Assembly (NCBI RefSeq): GCF_014646115.1 | Contig: NZ_BMMV01000002.1 | Location: 199,322 to 263,321 of the forward strand | DNA length: 64,000 nt | Origin: Streptomyces camponoticapitis | GTDB taxonomy: Bacteria; Actinomycetota; Actinomycetes; Streptomycetales; Streptomycetaceae | Direction of reading: 5' to 3' | Shown: one piece after another, positions 8,459 through 16,863 of the stretch | Position numbering within the stretch: the stretch's first letter is position 1 | Layout: each line of letters starts with the position of its first letter | Position numbers and translations under genes: made by a program | Notes under the pieces: model-generated | What the model was told of the DNA's origin: nothing | Database searches by the model: none | Seen by the model: only the letters and a program-made list of their open reading frames with translations

Positions 8459-9718
8459 GTGAACGTGCAGGACGGACAGCACCAATCGAGTTCGCGACGA
8501 ACCTTCCTCAAACACTCGTCGTCGGCCGCCGCGCTCTCGGCCGCGGCCCTGGCTTCCGGCGCCGGCGTCGCCGGTGCCGCCGGACCCGGGGGCAGTACCC
8601 CCGGAGGCCGCGGCCACGCCGCGCCCCTGCCCTCGCTCCGCTGGCCGCAGGAGGTCACGGAGAGCGCCGACACCCCCAGGCTGTGCCAGTGGTTCTCCCG
8701 CGACCCCGCCGAGGAGACCGTACGGCGCTGGCGCCAGGCCGGGGTCAACGGCGCCCTGATCACCGACGTCCCCGAGGCGCCCTGGCAGACGGCGGAACTC
8801 ACCGCCGACCGTGAACGGCTCGAAGCCCAGGGCCTGCATGTCACCGCCTACCTGATCAGCGCGCCCGACAGCGTGGTACGCGGCCAGGACGGGCGCGACC
8901 AGGCCATCGAGGACATCAAGGCCTCCCTGCGCGCCGCCGGCGAGGCGGGCATCCCCGTCGTCGAGTACAACTGGTACGTCCACCGTCTGATGGAGGGCTA
9001 CTACGAGGAGCTCGACACCGGCGACCGGATCGGCGCCGGCTACACCGCCTTCGACGCCGACCGCGAGGTCGACGGCGTCAAGGTCAGGGACCTGCCCCGC
9101 CCCGAGGGCGTCCCCGCCTTCACCCGCGAGGAACTCTGGGAGAACTACGAGCACTTCCTGCGCGAGGTCGTCCCGGTCGCCGAGGAGGCCGGGGTACGGA
9201 TGGCGGTGCACCCCAACGACCCGCCGGCGCGGATCAGCCGCGGCAACCCGCAGATCATGGGCTCGGTCGCCGACTGGAAGCGGATGGTCGACACCGTCGA
9301 CAGCCCGTCGAACGGCATGACCGTGCACAGCGGTGTCACCGCCGAGACCGGCTTCGACTCGGTCGAGTTCCTGCACTGGATGGGCCGCAAGGACCGCATC
9401 AACCACATCCACTACCGCAACGTCCGCGTCGACGAGCCGCGCGTGAAGTACGCCGAGGTCTTCCCCGACACCGGCGAGGTCGACATGTTCGGCTTCATGC
9501 GTGAACTGATCCGCCACGGCTACCACCGGGGCGTCCTGGCCGAACACCCCAGGGCCCTCGACTTCGACCGCGAGAACGGCTCGACCGAGAGCAACCAGTA
9601 CAAGGACGTCGGCGGCGGCGGCCACGGCGGGGAGCTGTACGACACCGGGTACGCCAGGGCGATGATGCAGGCCGCCCTGCTGATGGAACGCGGCCGATTC
9701 GGCCCGCACGATGACTGA
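8459..9718 (+). CDS. Tat-exported UxuA-like (mannonate dehydratase/TIM-barrel epimerase) protein
   Basis: 419 aa. The GTG at 8459 follows GGAAAGG and opens a twin-arginine signal, SRRTFLKHSS, with a hydrophobic Ala-rich core (about residues 12-45). The rest is a TIM barrel resembling mannonate dehydratase: VPVAEEAGVRMAVHPNDPP, SPSNGMT, IHYRNV and GEVDM are all recognisable. Two positions differ from the usual UxuA active site: the Cys-Thr-Gly-Ser strand reads HSG, and the RPDHG loop reads AEHPR. The substrate may therefore differ. Export is unexpected because UxuA works in the cytosol. It lies 77 nt after the kinase, and its stop overlaps the next start by 8 nt. Confidence 0.75.
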   Translation: MNVQDGQHQSSSRRTFLKHSSSAAALSAAALASGAGVAGAAGPGGSTPGGRGHAAPLPSLRWPQEVTESADTPRLCQWFSRDPAEETVRRWRQAGVNGALITDVPEAPWQTAELTADRERLEAQGLHVTAYLISAPDSVVRGQDGRDQAIEDIKASLRAAGEAGIPVVEYNWYVHRLMEGYYEELDTGDRIGAGYTAFDADREVDGVKVRDLPRPEGVPAFTREELWENYEHFLREVVPVAEEAGVRMAVHPNDPPARISRGNPQIMGSVADWKRMVDTVDSPSNGMTVHSGVTAETGFDSVEFLHWMGRKDRINHIHYRNVRVDEPRVKYAEVFPDTGEVDMFGFMRELIRHGYHRGVLAEHPRALDFDRENGSTESNQYKDVGGGGHGGELYDTGYARAMMQAALLMERGRFGPHDD

Positions 9719-11351
9719 GCTGCTGTTCGGAGCGTCCGCACGCCGCGCCCTCGGGCGCGGCGTCGACGTCGTTGGGGACACCGTCGGCCTCACCCTGGGA
9801 CCGCGCGGACGCACCGTCGTCCTCCCGCGCGCCCCCGGGCCGCCGGAGGCTACGGACGACGGCGCCGTCGTCGCGGGCGCGGCCGAGCCGGGCGACCCGT
9901 ACGAGAACCTCGGCGCCCGGCTCGTCCGGGAGGTGGCCGCCAGGACCCGGCGCGACACCGGCGACGGCGCGAGCACCGCCGCGGTGCTGGCCCAGGCGAT
10001 CGTCCGCGGCGGTCTGCGCGCGGTGGCCGCGGGCGCCTCGCCGGTGGCCGTGAAACGCGGCATCGACGCCGCGGCCCGCGCCGTGTCGGACAGTCTGCTC
10101 GCCGCCGCCACCCCCGTGGGCGACGAGCGGCGCACCGTGGCCGTGGCGTCCGCCGCGGCCCGGGACCCTGACCTCGGCCGGCTGGTCGCCGCCGCGTTCG
10201 GCAAGGTCGGCCCGGACGGGTCGATCTCGGTCGAACAGACCCACGCGCCCACGACGGAGCTGGAGTTCGCGGAAGGCCTGCGCTTCGACAAGGGCTTCCT
10301 CAGCCCCTTCATGGTGACCCACCCGGAGCGTATGGAGGCGGTGCTGGAGGACGCGTACGTCCTGCTGCACCCCGGCAGGATCATGACGCTCGCACCGCTG
10401 CTGCCCGTGCTGGAGCAGGTGGCGAGGACCGGCAGCCCCCTGCTCGTCGTCGCCGAGGAGGTGGGAGGCGAAGCGCTCTCCGCCCTCGTGATGAACAAGC
10501 TGCGGAGCACCCTGGTCTCCGCCGCCGTCCGCGCACCCGCGCTCGGGGAGCGACGGCGGGCCCGCCTCGAAGACCTGGCCGTGCTCACCGGCGGTCAGGT
10601 CGTCACCCCCGAGGCGGGCCTCGCGCTGGAGCACATCGGCCTCGCCGCACTGGGCCGCGCCACCCGGACCGTCGTGACCCGCGACACGACGACGGTCATC
10701 GGTGGCGGCGGTACGGCGGACGCCCTGGGCGAACACGTCAAGCGACTGCGCCACGAACGGGACACCGCCCGTGCCGACTGGGACCGCGAGGCCCTGGACG
10801 AACGGCTGGCCCGGCTGACCGGCGGTGTCTGCGTCATCCGCGTCGGCGCGCCCACCGAGACCCAACTGGCGGAACGCGCACGCCGGATCACCGGGGCGGT
10901 GGCCGCCACCCGCGCCGCACTCGCCGAAGGGCTGGTGACGGGCGGCGGTTCCGGGCTCCTGCACCACGCGCGGACCCTGGACAGTGACCTGGGCCTCGAC
11001 GGGGACGAGCGCGCCGGGGCCCGGGCCGTACGTCTCGCGCTGGCCGAGCCGCTGCGCCGGATCGCGTCGAACGCGGGCGCCGACGGCCGGGTCGTGGCGG
11101 CCACGGTCGCCGCGCTCCCGGAGGGCGAGGGCTGGAACGCGCTCTCCGGGCGGTACGGACCGATGGCTGACGCGGGAGTGCTGGATCCCGTACGGGTCGT
11201 CCGTACGGCCCTGCTCAACGCGGCGTCCGTGGCCGGTCTCCTGCTCGTCTCCGAGGTGCTGGTCGTCGACCGCACCCCGCGCGACGACGGCGCCGTCAGC
11301 TGGCGGCGCCGGGGCCACGGCCATCATCACGGCGAGGGGGCCACGCACTGA
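9711..11351 (+). CDS. Divergent GroEL-like chaperonin with altered ATPase residues and His-rich tail
   Basis: 546 aa, full GroEL length and colinear with Cpn60: LTLGPRGRTVVL (residues 28-38), ENLGARLVREVA, FDKGFLSPF, and GVLDPVRVVRTALLNAASVA near the end. Alignment from memory to standard GroEL shows the nucleotide-pocket Asp52 replaced by Arg (R80-R81), GDGTTT read as GDGAST, and the catalytic Asp398 before ATRAA replaced by Gly (about G395). The GGM tail is replaced by GHGHHHGEGATH. It should still fold as a chaperonin but probably hydrolyses ATP poorly or not at all. No groES lies beside it. Its ATG lies inside the UxuA-like gene's 3' end (8-nt overlap), so translation is likely coupled. 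Confidence 0.85.
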   Translation: MTELLFGASARRALGRGVDVVGDTVGLTLGPRGRTVVLPRAPGPPEATDDGAVVAGAAEPGDPYENLGARLVREVAARTRRDTGDGASTAAVLAQAIVRGGLRAVAAGASPVAVKRGIDAAARAVSDSLLAAATPVGDERRTVAVASAAARDPDLGRLVAAAFGKVGPDGSISVEQTHAPTTELEFAEGLRFDKGFLSPFMVTHPERMEAVLEDAYVLLHPGRIMTLAPLLPVLEQVARTGSPLLVVAEEVGGEALSALVMNKLRSTLVSAAVRAPALGERRRARLEDLAVLTGGQVVTPEAGLALEHIGLAALGRATRTVVTRDTTTVIGGGGTADALGEHVKRLRHERDTARADWDREALDERLARLTGGVCVIRVGAPTETQLAERARRITGAVAATRAALAEGLVTGGGSGLLHHARTLDSDLGLDGDERAGARAVRLALAEPLRRIASNAGADGRVVAATVAALPEGEGWNALSGRYGPMADAGVLDPVRVVRTALLNAASVAGLLLVSEVLVVDRTPRDDGAVSWRRRGHGHHHGEGATH

Positions 11352-11394
11352 CGGTGCGTCGCGTCCCCTCTCCGCGCCGAGCCCGCAAGCACAT

Positions 11395-11449
11395 GACACA
11401 ACGGCAGCCGCTCCCGGCCGTGAAGGCCGGGAGCGGCTGCCGTTGTGTC
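11395..11449. terminator. 25-bp perfect hairpin, bidirectional terminator
   Basis: Arms 11395-11419 and 11425-11449 are perfectly complementary over 25 bp with a 5-nt loop (GTGAA). The hairpin lies between the converging GroEL-like and amidohydrolase genes and is one of the strongest in the window. Confidence 0.9.
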
Positions 11450-11460
11450 GGGCGGTCCGG

Positions 11461-12804
11461 TTACGGGGCCGCGTGCTCCTCGTTGCTCTTGTCACCCACG
11501 GCGCCCGGCGTCCACGGGTTTGCCGTCCGGCCGTTGAGGTCCCACACGACCTCTCCCGCGCGCACCGTCAGCTCGGTGACCAGCTTCTCCTTGCCGTCGA
11601 CCCGCAGGCCGAAGCTGTCCGCGTACCCGAACTCGCCCTTCTCCAGGTCGAAGACCGCGATGTCGGCCGGTGAGCCGACGGACAGGTTGCCGAGGTCCTT
11701 GCGGCCCAGCGCCTGTGCGGGCTTCCAGGTCGACTCCTCGATGACGTCGCTCAGGGGCTGACCCATCGTGAGGAACTTGGACATGACGTTGGACATGTCC
11801 TTCATGCCCGCGTTCATGCTGTCCGTGTGGAGGTCCGTGGAGATGCTGTCGGGCCAGAAGCCCTCCTTCTTGCCCTCCATGGCGACGTTCCAGTCGAAGC
11901 TCCCGCCGCCGTGGCCGACGTCGAAGAGGATGCCGCGGTCGCGGCCCGCCTGGAGGGCTGGGTTGAGCTTCCCGTCGTCACCGAGCTCGTGGCGCAGCCC
12001 GGAGTAGACGTGGGAGTAGATGTCGCCGGCGCGGAGCCTCTTGGTGAGCAGCTCCTCGATGCTCCGTTCCGGGCTGTCCGACCCGAAGTCGATCATCGCC
12101 GGCACACCGGCCATCTCGCCGGCCTTTATGGAGCGTTCGACCGGCTCCCAGGACGGGCCGTTGTAGTGGGCCGTCTTGATACCCCTGATGATCTCGGGGT
12201 ACTTCTTGGCGACCTTGGCGGCCTTATCGGCACTCATGTTGCTGAGGTCCTGCTCCTTGTCACCGCCCGCCATGCCCTTGCCGACGATGTTCAGCATCGC
12301 CAGCACCCGGGTCTTGGACGTGTCGATGATGTTCTTCTTGAACAGTTCGAAGTTCTCGGCGCCGGACGAACCGGTGTCGAGCGCGGTGGTCACCCCGGCC
12401 CGGAAGGTGAACCCGTCCGGCGGCAGACCGAGAACACCGTCCGCGTAGGCGTCCTGCTCACCCCGGAACAGATGGGTGTGCATGTCGATGAAGCCGGGAG
12501 CCAGGTACTTGCCCTTGATGTCGATCGTCCGCTTGGCCCGGGACGGGTCGATCTTCGAGCCGACGGCGGCTATCTTGCCGTCCTTGACGGCGATGTCCAT
12601 GACCTTGTCGCGGTCGTTCTTGGGGTCGACGACATGACCCCTCCGCAGCAGAAGGTCGTAGGTGACCGCGGTCGCCGAGGCGCCCGCGCCCGGTGCCGGG
12701 TCGTCCGAGGACGGGCCGTTGGCACTGCTGGCGGCCGACGCGCCTACCACGAGGGTGAGAACCGCGGGGAGTACGGCCCAGGGGGCCCGTGATCTCAAAG
12801 TCAT
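11461..12804 (-). CDS. Exported amidohydrolase/deacetylase-family metallohydrolase
   Basis: 447 aa. A Sec-type signal (residues 1-30, hydrophobic core VLPAVLTLVVGASA) precedes an amidohydrolase beta-sandwich plus TIM barrel. Metal ligands are visible: GFIDMHTHLF (HxH), the Lys-containing GIKTAHYNG strand, HVYSG, DVGHGGGSFD and the final STDLHTD Asp. The pattern matches the family that includes D-aminoacylases, dihydroorotases and EF_0837-type deacetylases, which often neighbour SelA-like PLP lyases and RidA proteins. It is last in a three-gene minus-strand set with RidA and the PLP enzyme, all bearing export signals. Deacylation of an N-acyl amino acid or amino sugar outside the membrane is inferred. 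Confidence 0.85.
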   Translation of the reverse strand: MTLRSRAPWAVLPAVLTLVVGASAASSANGPSSDDPAPGAGASATAVTYDLLLRRGHVVDPKNDRDKVMDIAVKDGKIAAVGSKIDPSRAKRTIDIKGKYLAPGFIDMHTHLFRGEQDAYADGVLGLPPDGFTFRAGVTTALDTGSSGAENFELFKKNIIDTSKTRVLAMLNIVGKGMAGGDKEQDLSNMSADKAAKVAKKYPEIIRGIKTAHYNGPSWEPVERSIKAGEMAGVPAMIDFGSDSPERSIEELLTKRLRAGDIYSHVYSGLRHELGDDGKLNPALQAGRDRGILFDVGHGGGSFDWNVAMEGKKEGFWPDSISTDLHTDSMNAGMKDMSNVMSKFLTMGQPLSDVIEESTWKPAQALGRKDLGNLSVGSPADIAVFDLEKGEFGYADSFGLRVDGKEKLVTELTVRAGEVVWDLNGRTANPWTPGAVGDKSNEEHAAP

Positions 12805-12883
12805 GCCAACCCCAATTTCGTCCGGTGACGCGAAGTACGAGCGGTGGTGGTGCGAGTGGTGGCGGTACGAGCCGTGGTGAGGC

Positions 12884-13354
12884 TCATCGCACCGCGATGC
12901 AGTCGATCTCGACGAGGGAGTCCCCGGGGATACCGGCCTGCGCGGCGATCGTGGTGCGAACGCCGGGCTCGGGGCCGAAGCGGCCGAGGAAGACCGCGTT
13001 CATCCCGTCGTAGTCGTCGAGGGAGTTGAGATAGACGTTGACCTTGAGCACCCGGTCCATGGACGACCCGGCGGCTTCGAGGTACTTCTCCACCTCGTTG
13101 AGCACATGCTCGGTGTGGGAGGTGATGTCGCCCTCGAAGTGCGCGCCGATGCCCGAGATGAAGACCAGGTCGCCATAGCTGACGACGGGGCTGAACAGCG
13201 GGTTCTCCGGCGGCTCGCCGCCACCCGGGTAGTGGATCTCCTTCTCGGGCTTGGGGCGCTTGCGGTCCTCGGTGGCCTTGACGGCCAGTGCCGGGGTCGC
13301 GGCCACGGCCGCCACCACCGGAGCCTTGCGGATGAAGTCCCTGCGGTTCGTCAC
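12884..13354 (-). CDS. Tat-exported RidA/YjgF-family protein
   Basis: 156 aa from GTG 13354, which has AAGGAGG 4 nt upstream; an upstream in-frame start at 13384 has no comparable site. The N-terminus NRRDFIRKAPVVAAVAATPA is a compact Tat signal. The remainder is a RidA trimer-forming domain with VFISGIGA, NVYLNSLDDYDGMN and a C-terminal segment close to the usual arginine site (GVRTTIAAQAGIPGDSLVEIDCIA). RidA proteins hydrolyse reactive enamines and imines released by PLP enzymes, and here the gene lies 144 nt downstream of an exported PLP lyase gene. The presumed role is imine clearance outside the cytosol, which is unusual. Confidence 0.85.
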   Translation of the reverse strand: MTNRRDFIRKAPVVAAVAATPALAVKATEDRKRPKPEKEIHYPGGGEPPENPLFSPVVSYGDLVFISGIGAHFEGDITSHTEHVLNEVEKYLEAAGSSMDRVLKVNVYLNSLDDYDGMNAVFLGRFGPEPGVRTTIAAQAGIPGDSLVEIDCIAVR

Positions 13355-13498
13355 GCGTCCTCCTTCGTCCGTGCCCGCGCGCACGGGCGCGGGAACGGAG
13401 CGTCAATGGGATTGCTGCTGGGGAGAGTTGATCGAGGGGGGAGAGATCCCGGCCGAGGCCGGACCGGGGGGAACGGGGCCGGACCGGGAGCGCGGGGC

Positions 13499-15094
13499 TC
13501 AGCCGCCGCGCTCGGCCTTCCAGGTGGCCTTCAGATACTCGCCCATATTGAGATCGCCGCTCATCGAGTCGCCCTTGAGCGTCCCCGTGAACGTGAAGTC
13601 GAGTGCGTCGCCCGACGATTCGCTGAGCGTGCTGCGCACGGTCACCGTCTTGCCGCTGACCGACCCGGTCGCCTTCCTGGACACGTACTCACCGGTGTGG
13701 GTGCCGGTGATCTCGGCGCCGTCCTGGGTGAGCTCCAGCCGGTGGGCACTCGAACTGCCCGCCAGGTACTCGATGTCGAGCGTCCAGGTGCCGGTCGCGT
13801 CGACCGACGGCGGACGCGGCGCGGGGGGCGGCTCGGGCGGGTCGGTGAGTATCCGGACCAACGCGTCCGCGATGGTCTTCTCCTCGCCGGGCTGGAGCAT
13901 GTACGGAGTGATCGACACACCCGTCCGCGAGGGGTCCTCGCCGCCGGACGCGTTCAGCGCGATCCGGGGCTCGGCCTCGTACAGGGTGTCCATCACGGTC
14001 TGGCCGGACACGCCGAGCTTCTTCTCGTTCCAGGTGATCTTGAGGGACGGCGTTCGGTTCGACAGGCTGTCCGGCTGTGTGACCTCCGTCTTCACACTGC
14101 CGATCGCGGAGACCCGGCGCGAGATGGACTTCAGCCAGGACTCCCACCGCGCGAACTCGGCGTCGTGGTCGCGCTGCACCCACATCTCGACGGCGGCCAG
14201 CATGCCCATGGCCTCTTCCTTGCCGACCTTGTAGCCGCGGCCGATGCCGTGGTGGGGCGCGCTGCTGACCCACGCGGCGCGTACGAGATCCTCGCGGCCG
14301 AGCAGCAGACCGGCGGACTGCGGACCGCGGATGGCCTTGCCGCCGCTGTAGGCGACCAGGTCCGCGCCGCGCTCCAGATGCACGTTGGGGATGGTCAGGA
14401 TCTCGGCGGCGGCGTCGACCAGCACCGGTACGCCCTCGGGCCCGGCGATGCCGGCGACGACGTCCGTGGGGAGTTCGCTCTCGTCGACCCTCGGCCCCGC
14501 CATGATGTAGACCAGGGCGGTCTGCGGGCCGATGGCCTGCTTCAGCTCGTCGGGCGTCGACACCTCGACGACCTTCACCCCGACCGCGCTGACCGCGTTC
14601 TCATACACGTTGCGCGAGTGCGCCGGGATGATCACTTCGGTCTTCCGGAAGCCCGTCAGATCGGGCAGCCGCACATGCAGATCGGGGTTTCCGCCCGCGA
14701 CACACGCCGTGGTGGCGTGCGTGAGCGCAGCATGACAACCGGAGGCCACCAGACCGTGCTCGGCCTGGGTGATCTCCGCCAGCCGCTTGCCCACCGCGTC
14801 GGCGAGTTCGTCGAGATGTACGTACTGTCTTGCCGCCGCGTCAATCGCGTCCCGCACCTCGGGCAGCATCAGCGAACCGCTGATGATCGTGTAGGTGCCG
14901 CGGGCGTTGATCAGCGGCCGTACGCCGATCCGTCCGTAGACGTCCTTCCTGGCCTTGCCGGCGGCTGCCGCCGTCCCGGTGGACTGCGCCAGAGCGTCGG
15001 TCGCGCCGCCGAGCAGGGGCCCCAGGGAGAGGGCACCGCCCGCCACCGCACTACGTTGCAGAATTGCACGACGGGAAAGAGCATTACTTGGCAT
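13499..15094 (-). CDS. Tat-exported SelA-like PLP-dependent lyase with C-terminal lipocalin-like domain
   Basis: 531 aa. Residues 1-40 are a Tat signal (SRRAILQRSAVAGG). The fold-type I PLP domain (about 50-410) resembles SelA/D-glucosaminate-6-phosphate ammonia-lyase proteins: SGCHAALTHA binds the PLP phosphate, LVDAAAE supplies Asp227, and SGGKAIRGPQS carries the Schiff-base Lys253. From about residue 430 an extra beta-rich domain follows, with alternating LELTQDGAEITGTHTG and GDSMSGDLNMG segments like the small lipocalin-like tail of secreted hydrolases. It heads the operon with RidA and the amidohydrolase. Ammonia elimination or aldol-type cleavage of an amino acid or amino-sugar acid is likely; the exact substrate is unknown. 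Confidence 0.83.
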   Translation of the reverse strand: MPSNALSRRAILQRSAVAGGALSLGPLLGGATDALAQSTGTAAAAGKARKDVYGRIGVRPLINARGTYTIISGSLMLPEVRDAIDAAARQYVHLDELADAVGKRLAEITQAEHGLVASGCHAALTHATTACVAGGNPDLHVRLPDLTGFRKTEVIIPAHSRNVYENAVSAVGVKVVEVSTPDELKQAIGPQTALVYIMAGPRVDESELPTDVVAGIAGPEGVPVLVDAAAEILTIPNVHLERGADLVAYSGGKAIRGPQSAGLLLGREDLVRAAWVSSAPHHGIGRGYKVGKEEAMGMLAAVEMWVQRDHDAEFARWESWLKSISRRVSAIGSVKTEVTQPDSLSNRTPSLKITWNEKKLGVSGQTVMDTLYEAEPRIALNASGGEDPSRTGVSITPYMLQPGEEKTIADALVRILTDPPEPPPAPRPPSVDATGTWTLDIEYLAGSSSAHRLELTQDGAEITGTHTGEYVSRKATGSVSGKTVTVRSTLSESSGDALDFTFTGTLKGDSMSGDLNMGEYLKATWKAERGG

Positions 15095-15133
15095 TCCGGC
15101 TCCCGTGTCGCCTTGTGAGTCAATGTGCGGACC

Positions 15134-15162
15134 ACGGTAAGGAGCCGGGAGGCAACTGTTAA
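15134..15162 (-). promoter_or_regulatory. Sigma-70-type promoter of the PLP lyase operon
   Basis: Reading the minus strand, TTAACA (15162-15157), a 17-nt spacer and TACCGT (15139-15134) form a good vegetative promoter about 40 nt upstream of the lyase ATG at 15094. The upstream 100 bp are unusually AT-rich, which may add an UP-like or regulator site. Confidence 0.6.
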
Positions 15163-15363
15163 GGGCGTCTTCCAGATGACAGTATTCGATTTCCGGATCG
15201 GTGTCTGACCTGCGGCTTCAAATAAAACAGGGTCGACCGTTGAACTATTTACCGCCGGTTTACGTATGGCATGGGGAGTACCCCGTATTGCGCTTGATGG
15301 AACTGCCTGTGACCGCGTGAACCCGCAATGCGCAAGGCGAAGAACACGGTGCGGCGGCCCGGC

Positions 15364-15852
15364 TCAGAGCGCCGGTTCCACTTCCAGGAAGCGCCGGCGG
15401 CGGGGGCCCCGGTAGAGCAGGGCCTCCCAGCCCAGCGGGCTCAGCACGGCGGCGCAGGCGGTCAGTTGGTGCTCCTCGTCCTGGGCGGCGCCGCTTCCGT
15501 GGGGGCCGAGCCACTCCACCCGTACCGTCCCCGGCCGTTCACCGGCGGCGACCCGGAATCCCGTGGCGGTACGCCGCCCTTCGCCGTCGACCGCGGAGGG
15601 CGTGATCCCGGCTGCCTCCAGGGTCAGGGCGATGGCGCGGACCGGCTGATTCCGCTCCCAGGCGGCCGGAACGGCGGCGGGATCGGGGGCCGTGGTGTTG
15701 GTCAGGCGGCGGATCTGCGACAGGCCGGCGAAGGCGACCCGGACCTCGGCCGCGCGGACCTCCGGTGGTACGGCCGACGGCGGACCGTCGCCGGTCGCGG
15801 CGGCGAATCCGCCCGGCCGTTCCGTGTCCGCCCCGTCCGCCCCAGCCGTCAT
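15364..15852 (-). CDS. Hypothetical protein
   Basis: 162 aa from ATG 15852. The frame can be extended upstream to 15951, but that part is low-complexity and crosses an inverted repeat. No signal peptide or membrane segment is visible. The protein has an Ala/Gly/Pro-rich start, then a compact alpha/beta region with TGFRVAAGERPGTVRVEWLGPHG and a basic C-terminal GPRRRRFLEVEP. No family was recognised. It lies alone between the exported PLP operon and a lipoprotein gene. Third-position GC is high throughout, which supports it being real. Confidence 0.6.
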   Translation of the reverse strand: MTAGADGADTERPGGFAAATGDGPPSAVPPEVRAAEVRVAFAGLSQIRRLTNTTAPDPAAVPAAWERNQPVRAIALTLEAAGITPSAVDGEGRRTATGFRVAAGERPGTVRVEWLGPHGSGAAQDEEHQLTACAAVLSPLGWEALLYRGPRRRRFLEVEPAL

Positions 15853-15870
15853 GGCTGAACAGTAAAGGAG

Positions 15871-15902
15871 GCCCCGACCGGACGGGGGAGACCGGTCGGG
15901 GC
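15871..15902 (-). terminator. Hairpin downstream of the lipoprotein gene
   Basis: An 11-bp perfect inverted repeat (15871-15881 and 15892-15902) with a 10-nt loop. It lies between two minus-strand genes and would end the transcript of the lipoprotein gene. Confidence 0.5.
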
Positions 15903-16120
15903 CGTTCAGGCGGGGTGCGGACGGCGGTCGCCTCACGGCGGTAGGCTCCACAGGGCTTCAGCCGAACGATCTTCCCTGTGGGCATTTCTCAATGGGGCCC
16001 GGGGACACTGCTCCGTCCACACCCACACTGTTCACAACGGCGACCGGTCGCCGAATGTTCCCGCAATGTCTCGGTCGTCCCCTCAGCCCCGTGGGAGGGG
16101 CCGGCCCCGGGGCGGCAGCG

Positions 16121-16738
16121 TCACAGCGCCCAGTTCGCCGAGGCCGCCGACGTCCTCGTACGGCCGAACTCCAGCGCGGTCAGGACCGCGTCCGCCGGCA
16201 GGTCGAAGACGAGCCACCCGCGCGCCGTCCGGCCGGCGGCGAGCGGCACGGTCCAGGTCATCATCGGGCCCACCGTCAGATCGGCCGAGGCGGGCAGCGG
16301 CGCGTGCCGGTGGCCGCGTCCGTCCACGGCCGTGAAGCTGTGCGCGACGTCGTGTGCGTACGGCCGCGCCCCCGCGTTGCTCACCTCGGCGAGGACGGCG
16401 ATCCACTTCCTGCCGTCCTCGGCGCGCGCCTGCCTCGCCCCACCCGCGCCGCTCTTCGAGCCGGCGGCGCCGGCGCCCGCGACCTGGGACGCCTCGTCGA
16501 CGACGGCCGTCACCGCCAGGGCAAGCATCGCCTCGTCCGGGCCGTCGGGATGGTTCACGAGCACGGTGTCGCCCAGCAGCACGGCGGTCCGGGCGGGCCG
16601 GACCGTGCGAGTGCTCCGCCCGTCGTCGGATTCCGAGTCGTCCGGTGCGGATACGCAGCCGGTGAGGGTGCACGCGGCACCGACGGCGACGGCGAGAACC
16701 GTCCGACCGAGGGGCCCGCGCCTCGATGAGCGTGTCAT
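16121..16738 (-). CDS. Putative lipoprotein of unknown function
   Basis: 205 aa. A basic start is followed by a hydrophobic stretch and the lipobox LTGC at about residues 25-28, so it should be lipidated and face outward. The mature part has a disordered Ser/Asp-rich linker and then a beta-sandwich-like domain. Segments such as WIAVLAEVSNAGARPY and GRTARGWLVFDLP resemble DUF4352-type immunoglobulin-like lipoproteins. No enzymatic motif is visible. It is a monocistronic minus-strand gene, with a hairpin more than 200 nt downstream as its likely terminator. Confidence 0.75.
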   Translation of the reverse strand: MTRSSRRGPLGRTVLAVAVGAACTLTGCVSAPDDSESDDGRSTRTVRPARTAVLLGDTVLVNHPDGPDEAMLALAVTAVVDEASQVAGAGAAGSKSGAGGARQARAEDGRKWIAVLAEVSNAGARPYAHDVAHSFTAVDGRGHRHAPLPASADLTVGPMMTWTVPLAAGRTARGWLVFDLPADAVLTALEFGRTRTSAASANWAL

Positions 16739-16863
16739 GACCGAATGATGGAGCGCCCGATCGTGTACCCGGCGCTCATCCAGGGGTGTTTCTAGGACAA
16801 GTTCTGTCCTGGTCGGTGCCTACGTTGGAGACTTCGCCCCGGCGTCTCGCGAAGGAGCACATC

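Noticed and set aside
8435..10588. A 717-codon minus-strand open frame across the UxuA-like and GroEL-like genes
   Set aside because: No domain or ribosome binding site; both genes underneath have strong family matches.
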